From assembly GCA_012729785.1 (NCBI GenBank), contig JAAYCL010000036.1, forward strand, positions 91,646 through 155,645: DNA of 64,000 nt. Reading direction: 5' to 3'. The position numbers and the translations under genes are program-made. Position 1 is the first letter of the stretch, and each line of letters opens with the position of its first letter. Below are positions 51,438 through 59,659 of this stretch, piece after piece. The stretch comes from Chlamydiota bacterium (GTDB lineage Bacteria; Auribacterota; Tritonobacteria; UBA1439). The notes below the pieces were generated by a model. The model was not told the origin of the DNA. It was given only the letters and a program-made list of their open reading frames with translations, and made no database searches.

Positions 51438-52527
51438 AGCTGAGCGCCTCCACCGGGTCCACGCGGGCGGCCCTGAAGCCGGGGTAGAGCGCCCCGAGGA
51501 CGCCCCCCGCGAGGGCGAGGAGCGTCGAGCGGGCGATACCCCAGACGCCGAGTTCCATCGTCAGGAGCGGGTGCGACCGGGCGAGCCAGAGCCGCGCGGA
51601 GACGGTGAAGACGACCCCGGCGGCGGCCCCGAGGGCGCAGAGCAGGAGCGACTCGCCGACCACGAGGCGCAGGATCCGCCCGCGGGTCGCCCCGAGCGAA
51701 CGGAGGATCCCGATCTCGCGGGTCCGCTCCACGATCGTCGTGTACATCGTCAGGAGGATGACGAGGAAGCTGATCACGAGCGCCGTCGAGGTGATGACCC
51801 CGAAGAACTCGCGGAGCCCGGTGATCTCGTTCACCACCGCGTCCTCGTACCGGTCGAGCGCGCTCGCCCTGAGCGCCGGCAGGCGCGCGTCGATGCGGGC
51901 GGCCACCTCAGCCGCGTCGGCGCCGGGGACGATCTTCACGAAGAAGAGCGAGCACATCCCCTCGAGGTGCATCGTCTCCTGGAGCGTCGAGAGCGGCAGG
52001 TAGACGCGCGCCCCGACGCCGCTGCGGAATATCCCCGCCACGGCGAAACGGGATCCGAGCAGCGGGATCGGATCGCCGACGCGGTAGCCGTTCGCGGCGG
52101 CGAGGCGGCTGTCGAGGAGGAGCTCGCCGGGGCCGCGCCAGGGGCGGCCCTCGAGCATCTCGAGCCGCCCGCCGACCGCCTCGTACCGGTCGAGGTCGAG
52201 GCCGTAGATCACGTAGATGACCTTTTCGATCGTGGTCGTCCAGGTGAGCACCGGGCAGGCGGCGTCCACGCCGTCGACGGTCTCGATCTCCGCGCCGTAG
52301 CGCACCGGGAGGCTGCTCCCCTTGAAGGCGAGCAGGCCCGAGGAGCCGGCCGGCTGCACGATGACGCTCGCGCCGGTGTTGCGCATCCGCTGCGCCGACT
52401 CCGAGATCATCCCCCGGCAGAGGCCGTTGAGGACGAGGTAGAGGGCGATGCCGATGCCGACCGCCGCGACGCAGACGAGGCTCCGGGTCTTGCGGTGGAG
52501 GACGTTGGAGACGACGAGGTTCGTCAT
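51430..52527 (-). CDS. FtsX/MacB-type ABC transporter permease
   Basis: 365 residues with one N-terminal transmembrane helix (SLVCVAAVGIGIALYLVLNGLC), a large extracytoplasmic domain of about 200 residues and three C-terminal helices (VITSTALVISFLVILLTMY, LLLCALGAAAGVVFTVSARLW, ALAGGVLGALYPGF). The sequence ERTREIGILRSLGATRGRI is the coupling-loop motif of the FtsX family. The start ATG 52527 overlaps the stop of the lipoprotein gene. Its partner ATPase is the next gene. Confidence 0.87.
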   Translation of the reverse strand: MTNLVVSNVLHRKTRSLVCVAAVGIGIALYLVLNGLCRGMISESAQRMRNTGASVIVQPAGSSGLLAFKGSSLPVRYGAEIETVDGVDAACPVLTWTTTIEKVIYVIYGLDLDRYEAVGGRLEMLEGRPWRGPGELLLDSRLAAANGYRVGDPIPLLGSRFAVAGIFRSGVGARVYLPLSTLQETMHLEGMCSLFFVKIVPGADAAEVAARIDARLPALRASALDRYEDAVVNEITGLREFFGVITSTALVISFLVILLTMYTTIVERTREIGILRSLGATRGRILRLVVGESLLLCALGAAAGVVFTVSARLWLARSHPLLTMELGVWGIARSTLLALAGGVLGALYPGFRAARVDPVEALSYE

Positions 52528-53351
52528 TGCGCGCACTCCGCGAGCGGCCGGACGGCGGTCCCCGGGGGCGGGGCGAGCGTGAACATGCCGTCGGCGAAGG
52601 CGGGGTTCACGCGGAGGTCGGAAAGGCGGAGAAGCAGCCGCGCGCCTTCCGCGGGCGCCTCGATCGCCACCCGCCGCGGGAGCGAAACGGCTGCCCCGTC
52701 GGCCGGGGAGAAGTCGGCGCATCGGAGATCGCGGCTGAGACGCCCCTCCCGGTCGAAATACTCGTACCGCACGGGGGAGAGGTCCCGGCGGTCGAACGTC
52801 ACCCTGCGCGCGAGCGCCGCCGCGACCGGGTCGAACGAGTGGAGCAGATAGCATTCCGGCTTTGTCTCCATCGCGTGCACGAGGCCGTCTTCGCCGCGCA
52901 GGCCGAGGAGCGCTTCGGCGAGGAGCGCCGCGTCGGGGAAGCTTCCCGGGAGGGCGGAGGCGGAACGGCCGCGGTAGAGGGCCCGGTCCCTGGGCACGTG
53001 GACGGAGATCGTGCCGCCGTCGTCGAGGAGGTCGAAGAGGGTCGGCAGCATCGCCGCCCCGCCCCGCATCCTGAGTTTTCCCGGGCGCTCCAGCGCCAGC
53101 ATCCCCGAGAATGCGCGCGCGGGCCCCCGCGCGGGACAGGCGAACGAGGCGGCGTACGCCGCCTGCAGCGTTTGGACGCCCGTTCCGCCCGGGGCGATGC
53201 GGGCCAGAAGCTCCTCCCGCGAGGCGGTCAGCATCGGCGCGGGGGCCTGGGCGCGCGGCGGGAGGATCGCGCAGCCCGCGACCGCGAAGGCGGTAAGCGC
53301 GAGGAGCGGGGCGCGGAGAAGCGGCGGAAGGCGACGGGGGTGCGCTCGCAT
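52524..53351 (-). CDS. Lipoprotein with LolA/LolB-like beta fold
   Basis: 275 residues. The lipobox AVAGC lies near residue 27, followed by a domain whose strands (FSGMLALERPGKLRMRG, GGTISVHVPRDRALYRG, RVTFDRRDLSPVRYEYFDREG, LRLSDLRVNPAFADGMFTL) look like the half-barrel of LolA/LolB-type proteins. It heads the minus-strand transport operon. The start at 53351 is chosen because the longer frame, starting at 53396, would begin upstream of the predicted promoter. The -10 box is only about 10 bases before this ATG and no ribosome site exists, so its mRNA is nearly leaderless. Confidence 0.7.
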   Translation of the reverse strand: MRAHPRRLPPLLRAPLLALTAFAVAGCAILPPRAQAPAPMLTASREELLARIAPGGTGVQTLQAAYAASFACPARGPARAFSGMLALERPGKLRMRGGAAMLPTLFDLLDDGGTISVHVPRDRALYRGRSASALPGSFPDAALLAEALLGLRGEDGLVHAMETKPECYLLHSFDPVAAALARRVTFDRRDLSPVRYEYFDREGRLSRDLRCADFSPADGAAVSLPRRVAIEAPAEGARLLLRLSDLRVNPAFADGMFTLAPPPGTAVRPLAECAQ

Positions 53352-53361
53352 GGCGTGGGGC

Positions 53362-53390
53362 AGAATAGCACAATCGCCCCTCCCGTTGAA
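53362..53390 (-). promoter_or_regulatory. Promoter of the Lol-like operon
   Basis: Minus strand: TTCAAC (53390-53385), 17-base spacer, TATTCT (53367-53362). Transcription starts near 53355, four bases before the ATG at 53351. Confidence 0.6.
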
Positions 53391-53410
53391 GCCCAAAGCC
53401 GCCCAGGCCC

Positions 53411-53439
53411 TTGCCCCGCCCCGGGCCGGATGGTATACT
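53411..53439 (+). promoter_or_regulatory. Sigma70-type promoter for the secreted protein gene
   Basis: TTGCCC (53411-53416), 17-base spacer, TATACT (53434-53439). It is back-to-back with the Lol-operon promoter; the two -35 boxes are 20 bases apart. Confidence 0.7.
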
Positions 53440-53478
53440 TCCCCCTCGCGCGAACGGATGCGCGGAACGGAGGTGGCG

Positions 53479-54117
53479 ATGGTCTGGAAGAGGCGGTGTG
53501 CGGTCGTGGCGCTGTGGTTGGGCGCGCTGCTGTGCGCGGCGGGCGCGGATGCTGCGCCGGTGAGGATCTATTCGGAGGACTGGAGCGGCGGCCAGGGCGC
53601 ATGGGGCGGGATCGGCGGGTTCAGATGGCCGAGGAGGATGTTCGTCGGGCACCCGCTCGCCCAGTACGCGTACTACTTCGGCGGGAGCTGCGGCATGGGG
53701 CTGCGCGCGAATACCATCCCGTCCGTCCGCTTGCGGGTGGTGACCCGGGTCATGATGCAGGGGAGCAACCGCAACGGCTTCTCGGTGAACGTCAGGACCT
53801 CGGGCGGCGCGATGATCTACAAGTACTCGATGGGGGCCTACAACAGCGTGCAGGCGAACGACCAGCCCCCGACCTACCGTCCGATCTCATCCAAGATCGG
53901 CTACAAGTTGAACACGCCGTACGAACTCTCCTCGTACTGGTTCCCGGGAACGGGGCGCTACGCGCTCAGCCTGAAGAACCTCGTGACGGGAGAGGAGAAA
54001 TTCGACGGCTACTTCCATTGCGGCTCGAACGCGGTGCCCGGCTGCATCACCTTCGACCAGGAGGCGGGGCAGGGTCCGGCCGTCCTCGGGCGGGTGGAGG
54101 TCTGGCTGGGGCAGTGA
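53479..54117 (+). CDS. Secreted protein of unknown function
   Basis: 212 residues with a clear signal peptide (CAVVALWLGALLCAAGADA), mature part beginning APVRIYSEDWSGGQG. It is beta-rich with strands such as VRLRVVTRVMMQG, GFSVNVRTSGGAMIYKYS and GRYALSLKNLVTGEEKFDG, and ends LGRVEVWLGQ. A jelly-roll, LamG-like fold is plausible but the family is not recognised; two cysteine pairs may be disulfide-bonded. The ATG at 53479 follows GGAGG. It is monocistronic, with its own promoter and a strong terminator 30 bases after the stop. Confidence 0.75.
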   Translation: MVWKRRCAVVALWLGALLCAAGADAAPVRIYSEDWSGGQGAWGGIGGFRWPRRMFVGHPLAQYAYYFGGSCGMGLRANTIPSVRLRVVTRVMMQGSNRNGFSVNVRTSGGAMIYKYSMGAYNSVQANDQPPTYRPISSKIGYKLNTPYELSSYWFPGTGRYALSLKNLVTGEEKFDGYFHCGSNAVPGCITFDQEAGQGPAVLGRVEVWLGQ

Positions 54118-54147
54118 TCGCGGGCGGCTTTGTAACATCCTGAACGG

Positions 54148-54184
54148 ACCGGGGGCCGGCTTTCCGGGGCCCCCGGTGTTTTTT
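54148..54184 (+). terminator. Rho-independent terminator
   Basis: The stem ACCGGGGGCC / GGCCCCCGGT encloses GGCTTTCCGG and is followed by GTTTTTT. It is the strongest such structure I found in the window. It ends the secreted-protein transcript and lies between it and the convergent F420-type gene. Confidence 0.85.
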
Positions 54185-54224
54185 CACGCCCCATCGTTGA
54201 CGATCCGCCCCTGTGCGCGGCCGC

Positions 54225-55607
54225 TCAGGCGCCCGCGGGGCGGATCCGCCGCTTCGCCTTCTCCACGAGCGTTTGGACGACCCTCCGTCTGAAGAAGATC
54301 GCCCCCACGAGCAGGCGTCCCGGCCGCGAGAGCAGAATCCTGAACAGGAAACGCCGCAGGCGCGGCCTGTCCGCGGCGAGGTAGGTCGCCGCGCGCAGCG
54401 ATTCCCGCAGCGTTGCCGTTGCGGCGGGGACGGCCGCGTAGCCGTAGTCGGGAAACCGGAGACCCCGCCGCCTCCTCCGTTCGATGCCGCGGCAGGCGCG
54501 CAGGCGTTTCATGCGCACCATCGGCTGGTGGCTCGACGCGACGCGCTCCGCGGGGAACGGCTCGAGGACGAGCGCCCCGTCCGCGCGCGCCTTCTCGAGG
54601 GCGCCCAGCCCCCGCTCGGTGCGGGCGAGTATGAAGCTGTAGCCGCCGCGGAGCTTCGCCTCCGCCTCCCACCCCTTCACCCACGGATCGCCGACGACGA
54701 CGTCCGCGAACTCGGATGTCGCGTCGATGCAGAGGCGGCAGCGGGGGGGGGAGTAGAGCTTGAAGAAGAGGGTGAGACACTCCTTGGCGTTGGGCCGGTA
54801 TCGGTCGGGGCCGAGGTGCGGGTAGGGGAGGTACCGCAGGGCGCCGTCCTTCATCCGGGCCCGGATGTAGCCGGGGAGCTTCCCGCCGCGATACTCGACG
54901 CGCTCGACGGCCGCCTCGTCGATCCGGTAGATCTCGAGGAGGTCGCGGAGCGCCCGGTGGTCGAGGCAGGAGTGGCAGAAGAGGCCGGTCACGAGCGCGA
55001 GCGATTCCCCGACCGCGGGGTTCAGCTCGGCGAGCCGGCGCACCGCCTGCACGTGGCAGGGGAGCCCGGTGAAGACGTACGGCCCGTTTTTCTCGATCCC
55101 CCGGAACAGGTGGAGCGCCGCGCAGGCCGGGTACTTGGAGGAAGCGCCCGCCGCCGCCTCCCCGCGCGTGCGCGCGATCGCCGCCTTCGGCTTCCACCCC
55201 CGCGTTTCGTCGGGGACGACGACGAACGCCCCGCGCGCCTTCCCCGTGTCGATCGCGTGAAGCGCGAGGGCCGTCGCGACGCCGCCGGAGGTCCCGCCTC
55301 CCCGCACCTCGGGATCGCGCGCGTGGCCGAGGAACGCCGCGAGGAAGCGGCCGTGCCCGTCGCCGACCCCGGTTTCGCCGCCGAGGATGCGGCGCGACTG
55401 CTCGGGGAACGAGAACCCGGTCCCGGTACAGACGCGGACGCAGAGGCCGCAGTCGGTGCAGGCCTCCTCCCTCCCCGTCCACGACGGGTAGGCATCGTCG
55501 CCGGGGGCGAGGACGCCGCGCGGGCAGATCGCCGCGCACGCCCCGCACCGGTGGCAGAGGCCGGCCTCGACGATCGCCTTCACTGTTCGGAGCGCCGCGG
55601 TGCGCAT
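54225..55607 (-). CDS. Iron-sulfur protein, F420 hydrogenase/dehydrogenase beta-subunit type
   Basis: 460 residues. Two N-terminal [4Fe-4S] motifs (CHRCGACAAICP, CTDCGLCVRVC) are followed by the FrhB-like domain with GGTSGGVATALA, FTGLPCHVQAVRRLA, GLFCHSC and CRLCIDATSEFADVVVGD. FrhB-like proteins bind a flavin and pass electrons; in bacteria without F420 they often lie in polysaccharide gene clusters next to pyruvyl transferases, with unclear substrate. The start ATG 55607 has only a weak purine tract. It follows the radical SAM gene on the same strand by 38 bases. Confidence 0.8.
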   Translation of the reverse strand: MRTAALRTVKAIVEAGLCHRCGACAAICPRGVLAPGDDAYPSWTGREEACTDCGLCVRVCTGTGFSFPEQSRRILGGETGVGDGHGRFLAAFLGHARDPEVRGGGTSGGVATALALHAIDTGKARGAFVVVPDETRGWKPKAAIARTRGEAAAGASSKYPACAALHLFRGIEKNGPYVFTGLPCHVQAVRRLAELNPAVGESLALVTGLFCHSCLDHRALRDLLEIYRIDEAAVERVEYRGGKLPGYIRARMKDGALRYLPYPHLGPDRYRPNAKECLTLFFKLYSPPRCRLCIDATSEFADVVVGDPWVKGWEAEAKLRGGYSFILARTERGLGALEKARADGALVLEPFPAERVASSHQPMVRMKRLRACRGIERRRRRGLRFPDYGYAAVPAATATLRESLRAATYLAADRPRLRRFLFRILLSRPGRLLVGAIFFRRRVVQTLVEKAKRRIRPAGA

Positions 55608-55645
55608 AGGGGCGTTTCCGGAAACCGCCGCGATGCCGCGCGCGG

Positions 55646-56731
55646 TCAGCCGTGGTAGCCGGGGATGATCTTCCAGTAGTTGAACAGATGGGAGAGCCGC
55701 TGCGGCACGCACAGGCGGCAGTCCGGCATCGGGAACCCCCCGGTCCGCAGCACGGCGCGCATCGCGCGGTAGCGGTCGCCGGCCCAGATGCGTTCGAAGG
55801 ACTCCTCGGCCATCGAACCGACCTTGGCGTCCTGGATCTTGGCGTAGCAGCAGAAGGAGACCTCGCCGTGTATCCGCACGAACGTGGAGAACCATGGCAC
55901 GATGCAGTGCCGCGCCAGGGTGCGGAACTGCTCCCCCCCCGCGTAGGCCTCCCAGTGGCGGGGGAGCAGGTAGGAGAGGAAGTCGTCGAGGTTGGTGCGC
56001 ACCTTGAGCTCGCGGGCGACCCGCCGCGCCTCCCGCAAGGACGTCTCGAACTCGCCGCGGTCAATCCCGCCCACCAAATCCGCGACCAGATCCTCGATCC
56101 GGAAGATCGACAGCGGCTTGAAGAAGACCGCCCCGACGCCGCAGCGGTGCGCGAGGCGGACGATCTCCGCCGCCTCCCGGAAGTTCTCCTTCTGCACGAC
56201 GAACTGGAAGCGGATGAACGGGGTCGGGGAGCCGGTCCGTTTCTTGATCTCCCCGATCCGGGCGACGTTCTGGAGCACGCGCGGGTGGAAGTCGGTCCCG
56301 CGGATCCGCCGATAGGTCTCCTCGGACGCCCCGTCCATCGAGACCTTGAGAAGGTCGAGGCCGCTGCGCACGAGCTCCTCGAGGGGGAAGGCGTGGGCGG
56401 CGAGCGTGGTCACGAGGCAGGTCTTGATCCCCTTCTCCGATGCGTAGCGGATCATCCTTGGCTGCTCGGGGTGGAGCAGCGGCTCCCCGGCCGCGGAGAG
56501 GTACAGATGGAGCGGATCGACCTCGTCGATGATCCGCCGGTACAGGTCGAACGCCATATGGTGCGGATCCTCCACCTCCCGGGCGCGTGAGCACATGATG
56601 CAGCTGAACGGGCAGACGGTGGTGTTCTCGAGGATCAGGTGGATGGGGGCGTTCCGCATGCGGAGCGGCTTGCGCAGGACATTGAAGGCGGTGGACGCGT
56701 AGCGTCCGATCTTCACCGGGTGCATGGTCAT
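55646..56731 (-). CDS. Radical SAM/SPASM protein
   Basis: 361 residues. The SAM cluster motif is CPFSCIMC near residue 40, SAAGEPLLH follows as the GGE-like motif, and the C-terminus has auxiliary cluster cysteines (HCIVPWFSTF, SFCCYAKIQD, CRLCVPQ), the SPASM layout. Such proteins modify peptides, sugars or lipids; here, near glycosyltransferases and a FrhB-like protein, a surface glycan or lipid is likely. The first Met is about four bases from the predicted transcription start; the third residue (Met, 56725) is an alternative start. Confidence 0.85.
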   Translation of the reverse strand: MTMHPVKIGRYASTAFNVLRKPLRMRNAPIHLILENTTVCPFSCIMCSRAREVEDPHHMAFDLYRRIIDEVDPLHLYLSAAGEPLLHPEQPRMIRYASEKGIKTCLVTTLAAHAFPLEELVRSGLDLLKVSMDGASEETYRRIRGTDFHPRVLQNVARIGEIKKRTGSPTPFIRFQFVVQKENFREAAEIVRLAHRCGVGAVFFKPLSIFRIEDLVADLVGGIDRGEFETSLREARRVARELKVRTNLDDFLSYLLPRHWEAYAGGEQFRTLARHCIVPWFSTFVRIHGEVSFCCYAKIQDAKVGSMAEESFERIWAGDRYRAMRAVLRTGGFPMPDCRLCVPQRLSHLFNYWKIIPGYHG

Positions 56732-56741
56732 TTCCGTGCAC

Positions 56742-56770
56742 AGTATAGCATCATCGTCCGCCTCGGTCGA
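56742..56770 (-). promoter_or_regulatory. Promoter of the radical SAM gene
   Basis: Minus strand: TCGACC (56770-56765), 17-base spacer, TATACT (56747-56742). It overlaps the 3' end of the upstream hydrolase gene. The start would be near 56735. Confidence 0.55.
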
Positions 56771-57710
56771 GCGGCGGCGCCGACTCCGGTGCGCCCTCCC
56801 GGCCGCCTCGGCCGATCGACGGGGCCGCCATCCATTTGTCTATGGCCCGCGCGAGGCGGATGACGCCGGCGGGTTCGAGCATCTCCTCCGCGGAGAGGAT
56901 GTCGAAGCCGAAGTTGTGATTGACGTCGGGGATCGAGACGAAGCGTTTCGGGACCTCGAGGCGGTCGTGGAACCTGGCGCTGTACGCGATGATGTTGGCC
57001 GCGTCGGCCTCGGCGACGATCAGGAGGACCTGCGCCGAGCTCCGCAGCGGCAGGTACCGGAATATGTTCAGCGGCCCCTTGATCCTCTCCCACTGCTCGC
57101 GGGTGATCTCGCATTGGACGGTGCGCTGGAAGCGGCGCTGCAGGGGGGATGTCCCCTCCGATTCGGGGCCGGCCGTATCCATGAAGTTCCCTGGCGAGAT
57201 CGCGATGATCCTGCCGACCCTCTCGTCTTTCGTCCCGACGGCGACGGCGAGATTGGCCCCCATCGAATGGCCGGCGACGGCCAGCCGCGTTCGGTCCACG
57301 GGGAGGTGCCGGAGCATGTAGGACAGGGCGGCCTCCGTGTCGCGGGTGAAATCGCAGTCGCGCGGGATGTTGTAGTTGGCGGCCTTGCCCGACTCGCCGA
57401 AGCCGCCCAGGTCGAACGCGAAGACGAGGTAGCCCTTGCGGGCCAGCCGCCGCATCAGGTGCACGTACAGCGGCGTGTCCTTCCCTTTCGGGAGAAGGCC
57501 GTGGACGAACAGGATCGCGGGGTATCGCCGCCCGGGGAGGCCGCGGGGCTGGTAGACCCTGCCCACGAGCGCGTGGTGCTTTGGGCCGGAGAAGGTGACC
57601 TCCCTGATCCGGCAGCGGAACAGGGTCGAGAGACGCTCCCCCTCCGCGCCGATGAAAATCCCCGCGGCGAGGCACGCCGCGGCGGGGAGGATCCGTCGCA
57701 CTACCGACAT
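56751..57710 (-). CDS. Membrane-anchored or secreted alpha/beta hydrolase
   Basis: About 319 residues. An N-terminal hydrophobic segment (ILPAAACLAAGIFIGAEG), then the oxyanion region AILFVHGLLPKGKD, the nucleophile elbow VAGHSMGANLA, an acid residue in LIVAEADAANI, and the histidine in IPDVNHNFGFDI. It is a dienelactone-hydrolase/esterase-like enzyme acting on an envelope or imported ester; no specific substrate is evident. The start may be 57722 (MRTIMSVV) or 57710 (MSVV); both overlap the end of asnB. Co-transcription with asnB is likely. Confidence 0.75.
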   Translation of the reverse strand: MSVVRRILPAAACLAAGIFIGAEGERLSTLFRCRIREVTFSGPKHHALVGRVYQPRGLPGRRYPAILFVHGLLPKGKDTPLYVHLMRRLARKGYLVFAFDLGGFGESGKAANYNIPRDCDFTRDTEAALSYMLRHLPVDRTRLAVAGHSMGANLAVAVGTKDERVGRIIAISPGNFMDTAGPESEGTSPLQRRFQRTVQCEITREQWERIKGPLNIFRYLPLRSSAQVLLIVAEADAANIIAYSARFHDRLEVPKRFVSIPDVNHNFGFDILSAEEMLEPAGVIRLARAIDKWMAAPSIGRGGREGAPESAPPLDRGGR

Positions 57711-59620
57711 GATGGTGCGCATCGCCGATCCACGAACTCCCGCGCCCAGATCTCGAACAGCATCAGCGCCCAGAGGCGGTGCGCGTGGTTCTCGCGCCCG
57801 TCCAGATGCTCCGTGACGAGCCGCCCTACCTCCTCGGGCCTGAAGAAGCCCCGCCGCCGCAACGCCCCCTCCGACAGCAGGTCGCGCATCAGGGGCTGCA
57901 GCTCCTTCCTGAGCCAGCTCCGCATCGGGATGCTGAACCCCTCCTTGCCGCGCGCGAGGATCCGCGGCGGGAGGATCCCCGCCACCGCCCTGCGCAGCAG
58001 GTACTTGCGCCGGAAACCGCGCACCTTCATCTCCGGGGGGACCGATGCCATGAACTCGATCACCCGGTGGTCGAGCAGCGGCACGCGCGTCTCGAGCGCG
58101 CAGGCCATGCTCATCCGGTCCGTCTTGACGAGGCAGTTGTCCGTCAGGTAGGTGGCCAGGTCGACGGCGAGGAGGCGGTTCAGCCCGTCCGCCCCGGCGA
58201 AACGCCTGAACTGCGCGCGTATCGGGGCGTACGGTTCCTCGTCGAGGAGCCGGTCCCGGAATGCGTCGGTGTAGAGCGCCCGCTTGTTGCGCTCCGAGAG
58301 GAAGACCATCCAGCGGAAGTGGCGGAGGTCGGCGGGGAGCGCCATCCCCTCGGCGAACCGCTTCAGGCGGTTCACCGCGCCCTTCTTCTTCTCGGGCGGT
58401 CTCAGGGAAGAGATCAGGCGCGAGAGCGGCGGTTTCCCGAGGAGGCGGGCCGCGCCGAAAAGGAGGGTCGACAACCGCTGGGCGCAGTAGGTGTCATAGC
58501 CGCCGAACACCTCGTCGCCGCCGTCGCCCGTGAGGGCCACCGTGACGCGGCGGCGCGCCGCCTGGGAGACGAGGAAGGTGGGGAAGACGGAGAAGTCGGC
58601 GATCGGGTCGTCGAGGTGGCGGACGAGCTTCTCGGCCAGCTCCGGCGCGCAGGGGCGCAGGATGAACTCCTCGTGCCGCGTGCCGAAATGCGCCGCGACC
58701 TCCCGCGCGTAGGAGAGCTCGTCGTAGCTCCGGTCCTGAAACCCTATCGAGAGGGTCCGCACCGGCTCCGCGGCCGTCTGGGACATCAGGGCGACGACGG
58801 TGCTCGAGTCGAGCCCCCCGCTCAAGAACGCCCCCAGCGGGACGTCGCTCACGAGCTGGCTCCGCACCGCCTCGCGCAGGACCGAGAGGAGACGCTCGCA
58901 CAGCTCGCCCTCGGGGCGCCGGACCGGCTCGTAGCGGGGCTCCCAGTAGCGGCGCAGGACGGCGTCGCCGTCTTTGAGGGAGAGGCGGTGCGCGGGGGGG
59001 AGCTTGCGGATCCCCTTCAGTATCGTGCGGGGGGAGGGGATGAACTCGTAGGTGAGGAGGTCGTCGAGGCCGTGCGGGTCGATCTCACGCGGCATGCCGG
59101 GGCGCTCGAGGAGCGCCTTGAGTTCCGAGGCGAATGCGAAACGGCCCCCCTCGTGGAGGTAGTAGAGCGGCTTGATCCCGGTATGATCGCGCGCGAGGAA
59201 GAGGGTTGCGCGGCGCGAATCCCAGAGGGCGAAGGCGAACTGGCCCACGAAACGGTCCAGGCATCCCTCGCCGTGCTCCTCCCAGGCGTGGACGACGACC
59301 TCGCAGTCCGTCCGCGAGGAGAACCGGTGCCCGCGTTTTTCGAGGTCCGCCCGGAGCTCGGCGAAGTTGAAGATCTCGCCGTTGAAGACGAGCCAGACGG
59401 AGCCGTCCTCGTTCGGCATCGGCTGGTGCCCGGCGGAGGAGAGGTCGATGACGCTCAGCCGCGTGTGGCCGAGGGCGACGAAGGGGGGGCCGCCGGGGAG
59501 GAGCACGGCGCCGCGGTCATCGGGGCCGCGGTGGGCGAGCGTCGCCGCCATGCGCCCGACGAGCGCCTCGTCGGGCGCGGGAGGCCCGTTCCGGTCGACG
59601 ATGCCGCAGATGCCGCACAT
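57701..59620 (-). CDS. asnB: Asparagine synthase (glutamine-hydrolysing)
   Basis: 639 residues. N-terminal class II glutaminase with Cys2 (MCGICGIVD), HRGPDDRG and FNGEIFNFAELR; the synthetase domain contains PLGAFLSGGLDSSTVVALM (pyrophosphate loop), TGDGGDEVFGGYDTY and LLDHRVIEFMASVP. The length agrees with the AsnB type common in polysaccharide and secondary-metabolite clusters, where it may amidate a sugar acid or peptide rather than make free asparagine. It starts 39 bases after the stop of the glycosyltransferase gene. Confidence 0.92.
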   Translation of the reverse strand: MCGICGIVDRNGPPAPDEALVGRMAATLAHRGPDDRGAVLLPGGPPFVALGHTRLSVIDLSSAGHQPMPNEDGSVWLVFNGEIFNFAELRADLEKRGHRFSSRTDCEVVVHAWEEHGEGCLDRFVGQFAFALWDSRRATLFLARDHTGIKPLYYLHEGGRFAFASELKALLERPGMPREIDPHGLDDLLTYEFIPSPRTILKGIRKLPPAHRLSLKDGDAVLRRYWEPRYEPVRRPEGELCERLLSVLREAVRSQLVSDVPLGAFLSGGLDSSTVVALMSQTAAEPVRTLSIGFQDRSYDELSYAREVAAHFGTRHEEFILRPCAPELAEKLVRHLDDPIADFSVFPTFLVSQAARRRVTVALTGDGGDEVFGGYDTYCAQRLSTLLFGAARLLGKPPLSRLISSLRPPEKKKGAVNRLKRFAEGMALPADLRHFRWMVFLSERNKRALYTDAFRDRLLDEEPYAPIRAQFRRFAGADGLNRLLAVDLATYLTDNCLVKTDRMSMACALETRVPLLDHRVIEFMASVPPEMKVRGFRRKYLLRRAVAGILPPRILARGKEGFSIPMRSWLRKELQPLMRDLLSEGALRRRGFFRPEEVGRLVTEHLDGRENHAHRLWALMLFEIWAREFVDRRCAPSCR

Positions 59621-59659
59621 CGCGTCTCCCCCGATCAGCGCGCGGAAAACGGCGGCGCC

